Part shown: one piece after another, positions 23,515 to 31,006 of the stretch | Layout: the number at the start of each line of letters is the position of its first letter | How positions within the stretch are numbered: the first letter of the stretch is position 1 | Assembly: GCA_934654795.1 (NCBI GenBank) | Contig: CAKUGT010000020.1 | Coordinates: forward strand, 1 to 31,069 | Source: an uncultured Collinsella sp. | GTDB lineage: Bacteria > Actinomycetota > Coriobacteriia > Coriobacteriales > Coriobacteriaceae | Direction of reading: 5' to 3' | DNA length: 31,069 nucleotides | The notes under the pieces: model-generated | What the model saw: only the letters and a program-made list of their open reading frames with translations | Told to the model about the DNA's origin: nothing | Database searches by the model: none | Made by a program: the position numbers and the translations under genes

Positions 23515-23516
23515 CA

Positions 23517-23551
23517 GGGCACTCATTGGGGACAGACTTAAATGAGTGCCC
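23517..23551. repeat. GGGGAC-core hairpin element, 11-bp arms
   Basis: GGGCACTCATT (23517-23527) pairs perfectly with AATGAGTGCCC (23541-23551). The loop holds GGGGAC...CTTA. It is a relative of the element at 9617-9643 with compensatory changes in the arms. It begins two bases after the pflA stop and may double as its 3' end. Confidence 0.65.
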
Positions 23552-23586
23552 CCGGGCACCTAGTTGATTGCTAAGGAGCCCCGTCA

Positions 23587-23653
23587 AGTTGCGGTGGAAT
23601 AGTTCTTGTTTTTCGGCTTATGCCGCCCAAACAGGAACTATTTCACCGCAACT
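23587..23653 (+). repeat. 25-bp hairpin that pairs fully as plus-strand RNA
   Basis: Bases 23587-23611 pair with 23629-23653. The only two non-Watson-Crick positions are G-U in plus-strand RNA. An inner CGGC/GCCG (23614-23617 with 23622-23625) closes a TTAT loop, so nearly the whole 67-nt element is one stem. It lies between pflA and the small reading frame at 23757. Confidence 0.65.
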
Positions 23654-23756
23654 GCGTTTTGGGCAAAGATACGCAACAGAATCGGTGTTTTTGCATAGAA
23701 ACGCCTGTTTATTGTTTAGAGACACCTTAAACGCGACTGAATATCTTTGGAAAGAA

Positions 23757-23891
23757 ATGCCTGCTATCGACATCGATGGCCGTACCTATGTCATGAGCGC
23801 CATGACATCGATGCCGTGGAGCGACCGCTCGAGCGAGGTTACGGCCGCGATTGCAAAGGCTCTGTTTGATATGCGAGCTGCACTGGCTTAG
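23757..23891 (+). CDS. Possible small protein, 44 residues
   Basis: I do not recognise this product. ATG 23757 has GGAAAG close upstream, a weak ribosome site. The peptide (MPAIDIDGRTYV...) has GC-rich, coding-like codon choice and a plausible amphipathic C-terminal helix (SEVTAAIAKALFDMRAAL). The frame stays open upstream to 23568, but that part lies across the 23587-23653 hairpin and reads like non-coding DNA. It could be a genuine small protein or the remnant of a longer gene. Confidence 0.35.
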   Translation: MPAIDIDGRTYVMSAMTSMPWSDRSSEVTAAIAKALFDMRAALA

Positions 23892-23969
23892 CGTGTTCGT
23901 TTGGCGAGGTCAAACAAAATGCTGGTACCATACCGTGGTTGAGAATTTCGTATAGGTTTGGGGAATGGT

Positions 23970-24710
23970 ATGGCTACCATCGCGATTATCGGTGCGCTCG
24001 AAAAAGAGATCATGCAGATTAAGGAAGAGCTGAGCGACGTTTGCGAGGCACGGGAGGCAGGCTTGACCGTTGTGAGCGGCGAGCTCGACGGCCTGACAGT
24101 TGTCGCCACAACGGCGGGCATGGGCACGGTGAACGCCGCCGCTGCAACACAGCACCTCATTAGCAAGTATGCTCCGCAGGCTGTTGTGTTTTCGGGCATT
24201 GCGGGCGGTTTGAACCCCAAGCTCCATATCGATGACGTGGTCATTGGCAAACGCCTGCGCTATCTGGATACCGATACCGCGCTTATCGCCGAGTCCGCAC
24301 CGGGGCTTGAGGAGTTTGGCTCGACGCCCGCGCTGGTCGATATTGCCGTCGACGTGCTTGCTGAGCGTGGGTTTGTTGACGCTTCGACAAATGCAGTCGC
24401 TTCGAACGAGGGCACCAAACAGTTCCTGGTCGGCACGATTGCCACGGGTAACCGCTTTGTGACGGGCGCCGCCATGCGTAACGACGCTATCGAGGCGACG
24501 CATGCCGATTGTGTCGGCATGGAGGGCGCGGCGATTGCCCATGTCGCAACCAAAAATGGTGTCGATTGCCTGGTGTTGCGCGCTATCAGCGATAATTGTG
24601 ACGAGGCGTACGATGCAATTTGCGACCGAGAGTTCGATCTGTTCGAGTACGCGCGTGTCGCAAGTAACATCACGCTCGATATCGTCCGCCGCATTGCCGC
24701 TGCGCAATAG
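23970..24710 (+). CDS. mtnN: 5'-methylthioadenosine/S-adenosylhomocysteine nucleosidase
   Basis: 246-residue phosphorylase-fold enzyme that cleaves adenine from methylthioadenosine and S-adenosylhomocysteine (and 5'-deoxyadenosine), recycling products of SAM chemistry. The N-terminal IAIIGALEKEI carries the catalytic Glu11, TTAGMGTVNAAAATQ and SGIAGGLNP follow, VGMEGAAIAHV has the Met184-Glu185 pair that binds the ribose, and Asp208 in LRAISDNCDE is the catalytic acid. ATG 23970 was preferred because GGGGA lies five bases upstream. The radical-SAM enzyme PflA close by produces 5'-deoxyadenosine, a known side substrate, but nothing in the spacing shows co-transcription. Confidence 0.93.
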   Translation: MATIAIIGALEKEIMQIKEELSDVCEAREAGLTVVSGELDGLTVVATTAGMGTVNAAAATQHLISKYAPQAVVFSGIAGGLNPKLHIDDVVIGKRLRYLDTDTALIAESAPGLEEFGSTPALVDIAVDVLAERGFVDASTNAVASNEGTKQFLVGTIATGNRFVTGAAMRNDAIEATHADCVGMEGAAIAHVATKNGVDCLVLRAISDNCDEAYDAICDREFDLFEYARVASNITLDIVRRIAAAQ

Positions 24711-24748
24711 CGCGCTCTTTTGTAAGAACCTACGACCAAGGAGTGTCC

Positions 24749-25339
24749 ATGGCCGATTCCATTAACTACCAGCTTGCCAAGTTCGTCGCCAGCTACGGCA
24801 AGGTTTCGCAGATTCCCGAGTCCACCTGCCCCGAAGTGAGCTTTGTCGGCCGCTCCAATGTGGGCAAGTCGTCGATTATGAACAAGCTCTTTGGCCGCAA
24901 GAACCTGGTCAAGGTTTCGAGCACACCGGGCAAGACGAGCAACATCAATTTCTTCGAGGCCGACGACGTGCACTTCGTCGACCTGCCGGGCTATGGTTTC
25001 GCCCGTCGTTCTAAGGCCGAGCGTGACCGCTGGGCCGAGCTTATCGGCGACTTCTTCGACTCCGAGCGCAGCTTTAACTTGGTCGTCTCGCTGGTGGACA
25101 TTCGTCACGACCCTAGCAAGCTCGACCACGACATGATCGACTACCTACAGGGCAACGAGTTCAACTTTATCGTCTGCCTCACCAAAGCCGACAAGCTCAG
25201 CCGCACCCAGCAGGCCCGCCAGGCAGCAGTCATCAAAAAGCAGCTCAACGTCCCTGCCGAAAACGTGATCATCACAAGCTCCCAGACTGGCACCGGCATC
25301 GACGAACTCAAACGCCGCATCGCCGAGGCCTGCCTCTAG
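24749..25339 (+). CDS. engB: Ribosome-assembly GTPase EngB (YihA/YsxC)
   Basis: 196-residue TRAFAC-class GTPase needed for maturation of the large ribosomal subunit. Nucleotide motifs are all visible: G1 GRSNVGKSS at 34-42, the TPGKT switch I, G3 DLPGYGFA, G4 TKAD and G5 TSSQTG. ATG 24749 is chosen over GTG 24743 because AAGGAG lies five bases before it. It begins 38 bp after mtnN in the same direction without an obvious terminator, so the two may be co-transcribed. It faces thrB tail to tail, with a very long hairpin between them. Confidence 0.95.
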   Translation: MADSINYQLAKFVASYGKVSQIPESTCPEVSFVGRSNVGKSSIMNKLFGRKNLVKVSSTPGKTSNINFFEADDVHFVDLPGYGFARRSKAERDRWAELIGDFFDSERSFNLVVSLVDIRHDPSKLDHDMIDYLQGNEFNFIVCLTKADKLSRTQQARQAAVIKKQLNVPAENVIITSSQTGTGIDELKRRIAEACL

Positions 25340-25447
25340 TAAGGGTCCCATCCCAGTAAGGGCCCCCACCAATAAAAAGCCAAACCATCAGCCCGGCGCC
25401 CCTTCAAAGCGTGGGTTCCTATAGACATCGTCGACCACGTTGCTGTA

Positions 25448-25576
25448 GGGCCGCCCAAGGGTATCCCCCTAAAAACATTCCGCAGCACGAGGCCCGCTTA
25501 TCCGTAGCTTCGAAGGAGCAGGATAAGCGGGCCTCAAGTGCGAGGACGTTTTTAAGGGGATACCCTTGGGCGGCCC
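25448..25576. repeat. 129-nt multi-segment hairpin between convergent genes
   Basis: GGGCCGCCCAAGGG...(25448-25468) pairs perfectly with 25556-25576 (21 bp). TAAAAAC/GTTTTTA-type pairing continues inside, then GCAC/GTGC (25485-25488 with 25538-25541) and 15 bp GAGGCCCGCTTATCC / GGATAAGCGGGCCTC (25489-25503 with 25521-25535). A further TAGACATCG/CGATGTCTA (25422-25430 with 25592-25600) encloses it and overlaps the thrB stop codon. No T-tract is present. The words ACATTCCGC and GCGAGGACGT recur in the 21180-21283 hairpin. Confidence 0.75.
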
Positions 25577-25597
25577 GAAGGGATTAACCAGCGATGT

Positions 25598-26479
25598 CTA
25601 CAGATACTCGATTTGAGCGCCCTCGGTGTCGCACGTCAGAATATGCGTGTCACACTTGGGGAACTGCTCGCGCAGCTTGACCTGCAGGAACTTCGCCACG
25701 ATGGTGTCGTCGGTTACAGCCATGAGGGTCGAGCCCGAACCGCTGATCCAGATGGTCTTGGCACCGCCGTTAAGACAGGTGTCGCGCACGGCGTTGTAGT
25801 CGGGGATGAGACGGCGGCGATAGGGCTCCTGGATGCGGTCGTCGTTGGCGGCGGCAATCAGGTCAAGGTCGCCGGTCTCCAGGCCGCGCGTCATGCCGGC
25901 GATGCGGCCCATTTGCCATACGGCGGTGGAGAGCGGAATCTCCTGCGGCACGACCTTGCGCGCCTCGCTCGTATGTACCTCGTAGGGCGGAATCACAGTA
26001 ATAAAACGAAGCTTGTCGCTCACCTCGTAGCGCAGGCACTGGGGGAGCGAATCGGTCGGCGTAAAGGAGCAGACGGCGCCGCCCAGGATAGCAGGGGCGA
26101 CGTTATCGGGATGGCCCTCGACCTCGGTGGCAATGCGGACGAGTTCGGCGCGGTCGACAGTGTGGCCCGTCAGCGCGGCGGCGGCCATGATGCCAGCGAC
26201 GACGCAGGTGGAGCTGGATCCTAGGCCGCGAGCGACGGGAACATCGGTTTGGATGTCGATAGCAACGGGGAAGGCCGGCTCGCCCCAGGCGGCCAGAGCA
26301 TCGACAAAGCTCACGTAGACCAGGTTGTTCTCGTTTTGGAACTCCTCGGGGCAGCCCGTGATGGTGAGCTTGTCGGCGCGCTCGAAGGCGAAGTGCGAGT
26401 AGAGGCTGACGGCCATGCCGAGGGTGTCGTAACCGATGCCTAGGTTGGCGCTGGTTGCTGGGACGGTGATTTTGATCAT
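25598..26479 (-). CDS. thrB: Homoserine kinase
   Basis: 293-residue GHMP-family kinase that phosphorylates homoserine, the step before threonine synthase. It opens with IKITVPATSANLGIGYDTLGMAVSLY, and the ATP-binding motif is PVARGLGSSS at 81-90. EGHPDNVAPAILGG follows and the C-terminal SGSGSTLMAV block is intact. ATG 26479 has AGGAGG seven bases upstream, and longer frames upstream run into a hairpin. thrC lies upstream on the same strand, separated by a 203-bp gap with a terminator-like hairpin and a long inverted repeat, so expression of the pair may be uncoupled. The 3' end lies within the outer arm of the 25448-25576 structure. Confidence 0.94.
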   Translation of the reverse strand: MIKITVPATSANLGIGYDTLGMAVSLYSHFAFERADKLTITGCPEEFQNENNLVYVSFVDALAAWGEPAFPVAIDIQTDVPVARGLGSSSTCVVAGIMAAAALTGHTVDRAELVRIATEVEGHPDNVAPAILGGAVCSFTPTDSLPQCLRYEVSDKLRFITVIPPYEVHTSEARKVVPQEIPLSTAVWQMGRIAGMTRGLETGDLDLIAAANDDRIQEPYRRRLIPDYNAVRDTCLNGGAKTIWISGSGSTLMAVTDDTIVAKFLQVKLREQFPKCDTHILTCDTEGAQIEYL

Positions 26480-26492
26480 GTGAGTCCTCCTG

Positions 26493-26604
26493 GCGTGCCT
26501 GGCTGTATAGTTCGCTGCTCGGGCAGTCCTGCGCAAGACGGAAAGCACATTAAGTGCTTTCCTTTGCGTGCGGAACTCGCGACGAACTAAACAGCCAGGC
26601 ACGC
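26493..26604 (-). repeat. 22-bp inverted repeat between thrC and thrB
   Basis: Bases 26493-26514 pair with 26583-26604 with one mismatch (outer end GCGTGCCTGGCTGT). Inside, GGAAAGCAC (26540-26548) pairs with GTGCTTTCC (26554-26562) around ATTAA, with partial pairing between. The structure ends just before the thrB ribosome binding site (26485-26490), so it would lie in the thrB leader on the minus strand. Confidence 0.65.
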
Positions 26605-26643
26605 TGTGTGCGTTCGTCATCATCCCGGGGGTTATCTGATAAA

Positions 26644-26670
26644 AGAAGGTGCGCCGGCTTTCGCCGGCGC
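26644..26670 (-). terminator. Intrinsic terminator after thrC
   Basis: On the minus strand GCGCCGGC-GAAA-GCCGGCGC is a stable 8-bp stem with a GNRA-type loop (26651-26670), followed by ACCTTCTTTTATC, a T-rich tract. It lies 12 bases after the thrC stop. Confidence 0.75.
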
Positions 26671-26682
26671 TTAATAAGGGGT

Positions 26683-28200
26683 TTAGTTGGTGCTCATTCG
26701 TTTTGCTGCAGACTCGACGTAGCTTGCCATCTCATCGACGTCGCAGACGTCTTCGAAACGGACGGGTTTGGATTCGAGTTCGGCGAGCTGGGTCGGGGCG
26801 ACCGTGTTGGTGGCCTGCTCGAGCACACGCATAGCCTCAAAATCATCTTCGGGAACGTCGAGGCCCAGGGCGTCGCAGCAGGCGCGCGGGAACTTGTAGG
26901 GGCTGGCGGTCGAAAGCAACACGCGGGCCTTGGCGCCCTCGGCGGGGGCGACCTGCTCAAAGACGTGATAGCCGCAAGCGGTGTGCGGGTCGATCACGTA
27001 GCCGTTCGCATCCCAGCAGCTCTTGATGGCGGCGCGGACCTCGTCCTCGCTGGCCCAGCCGCAGCCAAACACGCTCTGGATCTTGGCCAGCAGGTCCGCG
27101 GGAACCTCGTAGCGACCCGTCTGGGCAAGCTGCTCCATAAGCCCGGCAACGAGCTCGCAGTCGCCATCGGACAGGAAGTAGAGCATGCGCTCCAGGTTGG
27201 AGCTAATAAGGATGTCCATCGACGGCGAGATAGTCGTGAAGAACGGGCGGTTACGGTCGTAAACGCCGGTGGTCAAGAAGTCGGCAAGCACGTTGTTCTT
27301 GTCGCTCGCCACGACGAGCTTGGCGACGGGCAGGCCCATGCGCTTGGCGTAGTAACCGGCCAAGATATCGCCAAAGTTGCCGGTGGGCACACAGAACTCT
27401 ACGGCGTCGCCGGCCTCGATGGTGCCGGCGCGCAGCAGCTGTGCATAGGCGGCAAAGTAGTAGACGACCTGCGGTACCAGACGGCCGACATTGATGGAGT
27501 TGGCGCTCGAAAGCACAGTGCCAGCGGCCTCCAGGCGCTCGGCAAGCTCCTTATCGGCAAAGATGCGCTTGACGGCGCTCTGGGCGTCGTCAAAGTTGCC
27601 GCGGATGCCGCAGACGGCGACATTGTCGCCCTCCTGCGTGGACATCTGCAGGTTCTGAACGCGGCTGACCTTGCCCTCGGGATAAAAAACGGTGATGCCC
27701 GTGCCCGGAGCGTCGGCAAAACCGGCGAGCGCGGCCTTGCCCGTGTCGCCCGACGTGGCAGTGACGATCATGATACGCTCGGCGCCGCCGTCCTTGGCGG
27801 AAGTGCGGGCCATGAGGCGGGGGAGCATCTGCAGGGCGACGTCCTTAAAGGCGCTCGTGGGGCCGCCAAAGAGCTCCATCACATAGGTTTGCGGGGCGTC
27901 GGCGCCCGGTGCGGCGTCGAGTTTGACGAGCGGCGTGACCTCTTCGCTCGCAAACGTGCCGCGGTATGCCTCATTCACACACGCCGAAATTTCTTCGGCT
28001 GTGTAATCATTCAGTAACATTCCCAACACATCTTGAGCGATTTCAAAGTACGATTTATCTGCAAGCGAGCTGATATCGAGCTGCTGGGTGCCCAGCTCGT
28101 CCGAGACAAACAAACCCCCGTCGGGAGCGATGCCGGTACGGATTGCCACCTTACTTGAGCACGATAAAGTGCGTCCTCGTGTACTATGATAAGTTCCCAT
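26683..28200 (-). CDS. thrC: Threonine synthase
   Basis: 505-residue PLP enzyme that converts O-phosphohomoserine to threonine. The N-terminus STRGRTLSCSSKVAIRTGIAPDGGLFV is typical of the long (fungal/E. coli-like) type of threonine synthase. The PLP lysine is Lys119 in ELFGGPTSAFKD. MIVTATSGDTGKAALAGF, the phosphate-binding VPTGNFGDILAGYYA segment and the C-terminal TACGYHVFEQ region are present. The start was placed at ATG 28200 (MGTYHSTRG), with GAGGAG nine bases upstream, because the family begins close to the YHSTRG motif; an upstream frame to 28245 is unlikely coding. It is divergent from aspartokinase across 103 bp. Confidence 0.94.
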   Translation of the reverse strand: MGTYHSTRGRTLSCSSKVAIRTGIAPDGGLFVSDELGTQQLDISSLADKSYFEIAQDVLGMLLNDYTAEEISACVNEAYRGTFASEEVTPLVKLDAAPGADAPQTYVMELFGGPTSAFKDVALQMLPRLMARTSAKDGGAERIMIVTATSGDTGKAALAGFADAPGTGITVFYPEGKVSRVQNLQMSTQEGDNVAVCGIRGNFDDAQSAVKRIFADKELAERLEAAGTVLSSANSINVGRLVPQVVYYFAAYAQLLRAGTIEAGDAVEFCVPTGNFGDILAGYYAKRMGLPVAKLVVASDKNNVLADFLTTGVYDRNRPFFTTISPSMDILISSNLERMLYFLSDGDCELVAGLMEQLAQTGRYEVPADLLAKIQSVFGCGWASEDEVRAAIKSCWDANGYVIDPHTACGYHVFEQVAPAEGAKARVLLSTASPYKFPRACCDALGLDVPEDDFEAMRVLEQATNTVAPTQLAELESKPVRFEDVCDVDEMASYVESAAKRMSTN

Positions 28201-28303
28201 ATAACACTGCTCCTCGGATGCCTTGGTCCCAATCGGTGAAACCATGGTATCAGAGCGCGCAAAACAGGTTTGCAGAGGCTTTTAGAAAGGTAACCTCAAG
28301 CCC
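28201..28303. promoter_or_regulatory. Divergent promoter region of thrC and aspartokinase
   Basis: This 103-bp region must serve both genes of one pathway, allowing joint control. GGTATC near 28246 could be part of a -10 box, but no full promoter or attenuator leader peptide can be supported. The aspartokinase start has only a distant AGAAAGG. Confidence 0.4.
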
Positions 28304-29692
28304 ATGATTAAGATTGCCAAGTTTGGCGGCTCGTCGGTCGCCGACGCCGAACACTTCAAGAAGATCAAGGCCATTGTCGACGCCGACCCTGCCCGCCGTT
28401 TTGTGGTGGTTTCTGCCTGCGGTCGCCGCTTTAAGGGCGATACCAAGGTGACCGACCTGCTCTACTTGGTTAACGCACACGTTAAGTACCACGTGTCGTG
28501 CGAGGAGCTGCTCGAGGACATTGGCCAGCGCTATTTTGATATCGCTGACGAGCTGGAGCTCACCTATCCCATCCGCGAGGAGTTCGCGGCCTTTGCCGAG
28601 CGCGCCCGCTCGGGCGGCTACTCCACCGAGGAGCTCGTGAGCCGTGGCGAGTACTTTACCGCCCGCCTGATGGCCGAGTACCTGGGTCTGCCGTTCCTGG
28701 ATGCCGCGACGGTCGTGGCGTTCCATCACGACGGTACGCTCAGCATGAATCGTACCTCCGAGCTGGTGCAGGAGTACGGTCAGCAGGGCGGCTTCGTTAT
28801 GCCTGGCTTCTACGGCGCGACGCGTGAGGGGCAGATCAAGCTGCTCGACCGCGGCGGCGGCGATATTTCCGGTTCGATCCTGGCCAAGTGCCTGGGCGCC
28901 GATCTGTACGAGAACTGGACCGACGTCTCGGGCTTCTATTCCGCCGACCCGCGTATTGTTCCCGAGGCTCAGCCCATTGCGCGCGTTACCTACGAGGAGC
29001 TGCGCGAACTTTCGTACATGGGTGCAAGCGTCCTGCACGAGGAGGCTGTGTTCCCCGTGCGCGAGGCGGGCATTCCGCTGGTCATCAAGAACACCAACGC
29101 GCCGCAGGACCCCGGCACCATCATTAGCGAGACGGCTGACGAGGGTGAGGCAGAGCCCATCATTACCGGCGTGACCGGCAAACGCGGTTTTGTCGCCATC
29201 AATGTGGCCCGCGACCGCACCAAGCCCCGTGTCGGCTTTATGCGCCGCGCGCTTTCGGTGTTCGAGCGCTATGACGTTTCCGTTGAGCACATGCCCACCG
29301 GCGTCGACCGCTTTGGCGCCGTGGTGCAGGAGCAGGACGTTCACGATTCGCTGTACTCGCTTGTGGGCGACATTCAACAGGAGGTCGAGCCGCTCGAGAT
29401 CGAGGTTGTCGAGGGCTTGGCGCTTATCGCTACCGTTGGCCGCAACCTGCGCGGTCGTGCTGGCATCTCTGGCCACCTGTTTGGCATGCTTGGCCAGGCG
29501 GGTGTGAGCGTGCGTATGATTTCGCAGAGCTGCGACGAGATCAACATCATTATCGGCGTCGAGGAGAAAGACTTCGACCTGGCGATTCAGACCATTTACC
29601 GTGCCTTCTCCGACGAAAACGGCATCGTGAAGGTCTCCGACCTGGAGGCTCCCGCGCCGGTCGATCCCGCCATGGCCGCGCTCCATAAGTAG
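28304..29692 (+). CDS. lysC: Aspartokinase
   Basis: 462-residue aspartate kinase, the first step to lysine, methionine and threonine. It opens with IKIAKFGGSSVADAEHFKK (nucleotide-binding KFGGSS at 6-11). The catalytic region continues through VSRGEYFTARLMAEYLG, GFYGATREGQIKLLDRGGGDISGS and LRELSYMGASVLHEEAVFP. Two ACT-type regulatory domains occupy about 310-450 (VGFMRRALSVFERYDVSVEHMPTG and ISGHLFGMLGQAGVSVRMISQSCDEINI), as in feedback-inhibited monofunctional enzymes. There is no fused homoserine dehydrogenase. It is divergent from thrC and followed by asd after a palindrome and terminator. The inhibitor cannot be read from sequence. Confidence 0.94.
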   Translation: MIKIAKFGGSSVADAEHFKKIKAIVDADPARRFVVVSACGRRFKGDTKVTDLLYLVNAHVKYHVSCEELLEDIGQRYFDIADELELTYPIREEFAAFAERARSGGYSTEELVSRGEYFTARLMAEYLGLPFLDAATVVAFHHDGTLSMNRTSELVQEYGQQGGFVMPGFYGATREGQIKLLDRGGGDISGSILAKCLGADLYENWTDVSGFYSADPRIVPEAQPIARVTYEELRELSYMGASVLHEEAVFPVREAGIPLVIKNTNAPQDPGTIISETADEGEAEPIITGVTGKRGFVAINVARDRTKPRVGFMRRALSVFERYDVSVEHMPTGVDRFGAVVQEQDVHDSLYSLVGDIQQEVEPLEIEVVEGLALIATVGRNLRGRAGISGHLFGMLGQAGVSVRMISQSCDEINIIIGVEEKDFDLAIQTIYRAFSDENGIVKVSDLEAPAPVDPAMAALHK

Positions 29693-29706
29693 CTGCTATT
29701 TCGCTG

Positions 29707-29736
29707 GATTTTTGAGTCATGTCTCATAAATCTACG
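29707..29736. repeat. 30-bp palindromic interspersed repeat, copy 2
   Basis: GATTTTTGAG-TCATGTC-TCATAAATC, nearly self-complementary, is a second copy of the palindrome at 16211-16240, and both continue with TACG. It lies 14 bases after the aspartokinase stop. Confidence 0.6.
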
Positions 29737-29765
29737 GCGGGGCGTTTCGTTTCGGTTTCGTTTCG

Positions 29766-29799
29766 ACGGGGCGGGTTTTGTATCCGCCCCGTTCTTGTA
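29766..29799 (+). terminator. Intrinsic terminator between lysC and asd
   Basis: ACGGGGCGG (29766-29774) pairs with CCGCCCCGT (29784-29792), followed by TCTTGTAT. The T-tract is short, so some read-through to asd is possible. TTGTAT...-type sequence follows, but no firm asd promoter can be assigned. Confidence 0.65.
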
Positions 29800-29867
29800 T
29801 AAACTGGGCAAGAATATCTGGCCTGCTTGGCGTGCGGGCGATAGCCACAACCTTTAAAGGGGGAAGC

Positions 29868-30893
29868 ATGAAACAGTACACGGTTGCTATTTTGGGCGCG
29901 ACGGGAGCCGTGGGCACCCAGATGCTCGAGTGTCTCAACGAGCAGGAGTTTCCGGTCGGCAAGCTCAAACTGCTAGCGAGCGCGCGCTCTGCGGGCAAGA
30001 CCGTCGAGTTCCGCGGCGAGCAGGTTGTGATCGAAGAGGCTTGCCCCGAGGCCTTTGAGGGCTGCGACATCGTACTCGGCGCTGCCGGCGACGATATCGC
30101 CAAGGAGCTGCTGCCCGAAGCCGTCAAGCGCGGCGCCGTCGTGATAGACAACAGCCACGCCTTCCGTATGGATCCCGAGGTACCGCTGGTCGTGCCCGAG
30201 ATCAACGCCGACGACATCAAGTGGCATCACGGCCTTATCGCCAACCCCAACTGCGCGACCATCATCGGCCTGGTTCCCACGTGGCCGCTGCATCAGCTCG
30301 CCGGCGTAAAGCGCATGATCGTCTCGACGTATCAGGCGGCTTCGGGTGCCGGCGCTCCCGGTATGGCCGAGCTCGAGGCTCAGTTGGCCGCCCTGGGCCG
30401 CGGCGAGGAGATTCCCGAGCCGCGCGCGTTTGCCGCCCAGCTGGCGAGCAACCTGATTCCGCAGATCGGCGGCGTCAAGGAGGAAGGCTTTACTTCCGAG
30501 GAAATGAAGCTGCAAAACGAGGGCCGCAAGATTATGCACCTGCCCGAGCTGCGCGTGAACTGCACCTGCGTGCGCGTGCCGGTGCTGCGTTCGCATTCCG
30601 AGAGCATTACGCTCGAGTTTGAGCGCGACATTACGGTCGAGGAGGCTCGTGCCGCGCTGGCTGCCGCTCCGGGCGTGAAGCTGGTTGACGACATGGGCGC
30701 CGAGGATGCGCACGATCGCTTCCCCATGCCGATGGATACCTCCGACCAGGACCTGATCTGGGTCGGTCGCGTGCGTCGCGACATCTCGAACCCCGAGGCC
30801 GCGCGTGGCATCACCTTCTGGTGCTGCGGTGACCAAATCCGTAAGGGCGCGGCAACCAACGCCGTCCAGATCGCTAAGCTGCTTTGCGAGTAG
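29868..30893 (+). CDS. asd: Aspartate-semialdehyde dehydrogenase
   Basis: 341-residue NADPH-dependent enzyme that reduces aspartyl phosphate to aspartate semialdehyde, the branch point to lysine, threonine and methionine. The dinucleotide motif GATGAVG lies at 10-16, the nucleophile is Cys129 in ANPNCATI, QAASGAG lies at 156-162, and the catalytic base His243 is in LRSHSES. ATG 29868 is preceded by AAAGGGGG at a good distance, and the frame upstream of it runs through a terminator, so the longer start is rejected. With aspartokinase, thrB and thrC, the cluster lacks only homoserine dehydrogenase for a full route from aspartate to threonine. Confidence 0.95.
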   Translation: MKQYTVAILGATGAVGTQMLECLNEQEFPVGKLKLLASARSAGKTVEFRGEQVVIEEACPEAFEGCDIVLGAAGDDIAKELLPEAVKRGAVVIDNSHAFRMDPEVPLVVPEINADDIKWHHGLIANPNCATIIGLVPTWPLHQLAGVKRMIVSTYQAASGAGAPGMAELEAQLAALGRGEEIPEPRAFAAQLASNLIPQIGGVKEEGFTSEEMKLQNEGRKIMHLPELRVNCTCVRVPVLRSHSESITLEFERDITVEEARAALAAAPGVKLVDDMGAEDAHDRFPMPMDTSDQDLIWVGRVRRDISNPEAARGITFWCCGDQIRKGAATNAVQIAKLLCE

Positions 30894-30938
30894 TGTGACC
30901 TGTCCGGTGGGGCCGGGCTTAGTTTCCAGAACGTCCTC

Positions 30939-30998
30939 GACCATGTGTGGCGCCTTGTCCTGCTCCTTCGGAGCCGCGGACAAGGCGCCACACTGGTC
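30939..30998. terminator. Long hairpin between convergent asd and the right-edge gene
   Basis: GTGTGGCGCCTTGTCC (30945-30960) pairs perfectly with 30978-30993. GACCA/TGGTC extends the stem across one bulged T, and GCTCC/GGAGC closes the tip. AACGTCCTCG just upstream (30930-30939) repeats a word found in the hairpin at 21180-21283. It has no T-run but is placed to act for both convergent genes. Confidence 0.55.
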
Positions 30999-31006
30999 TG
31001 ACGCTC

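Noticed and set aside
28250..29686. Open frame of about 480 codons opposite aspartokinase
   Set aside because: Same antisense effect; no ribosome site or recognisable domain.
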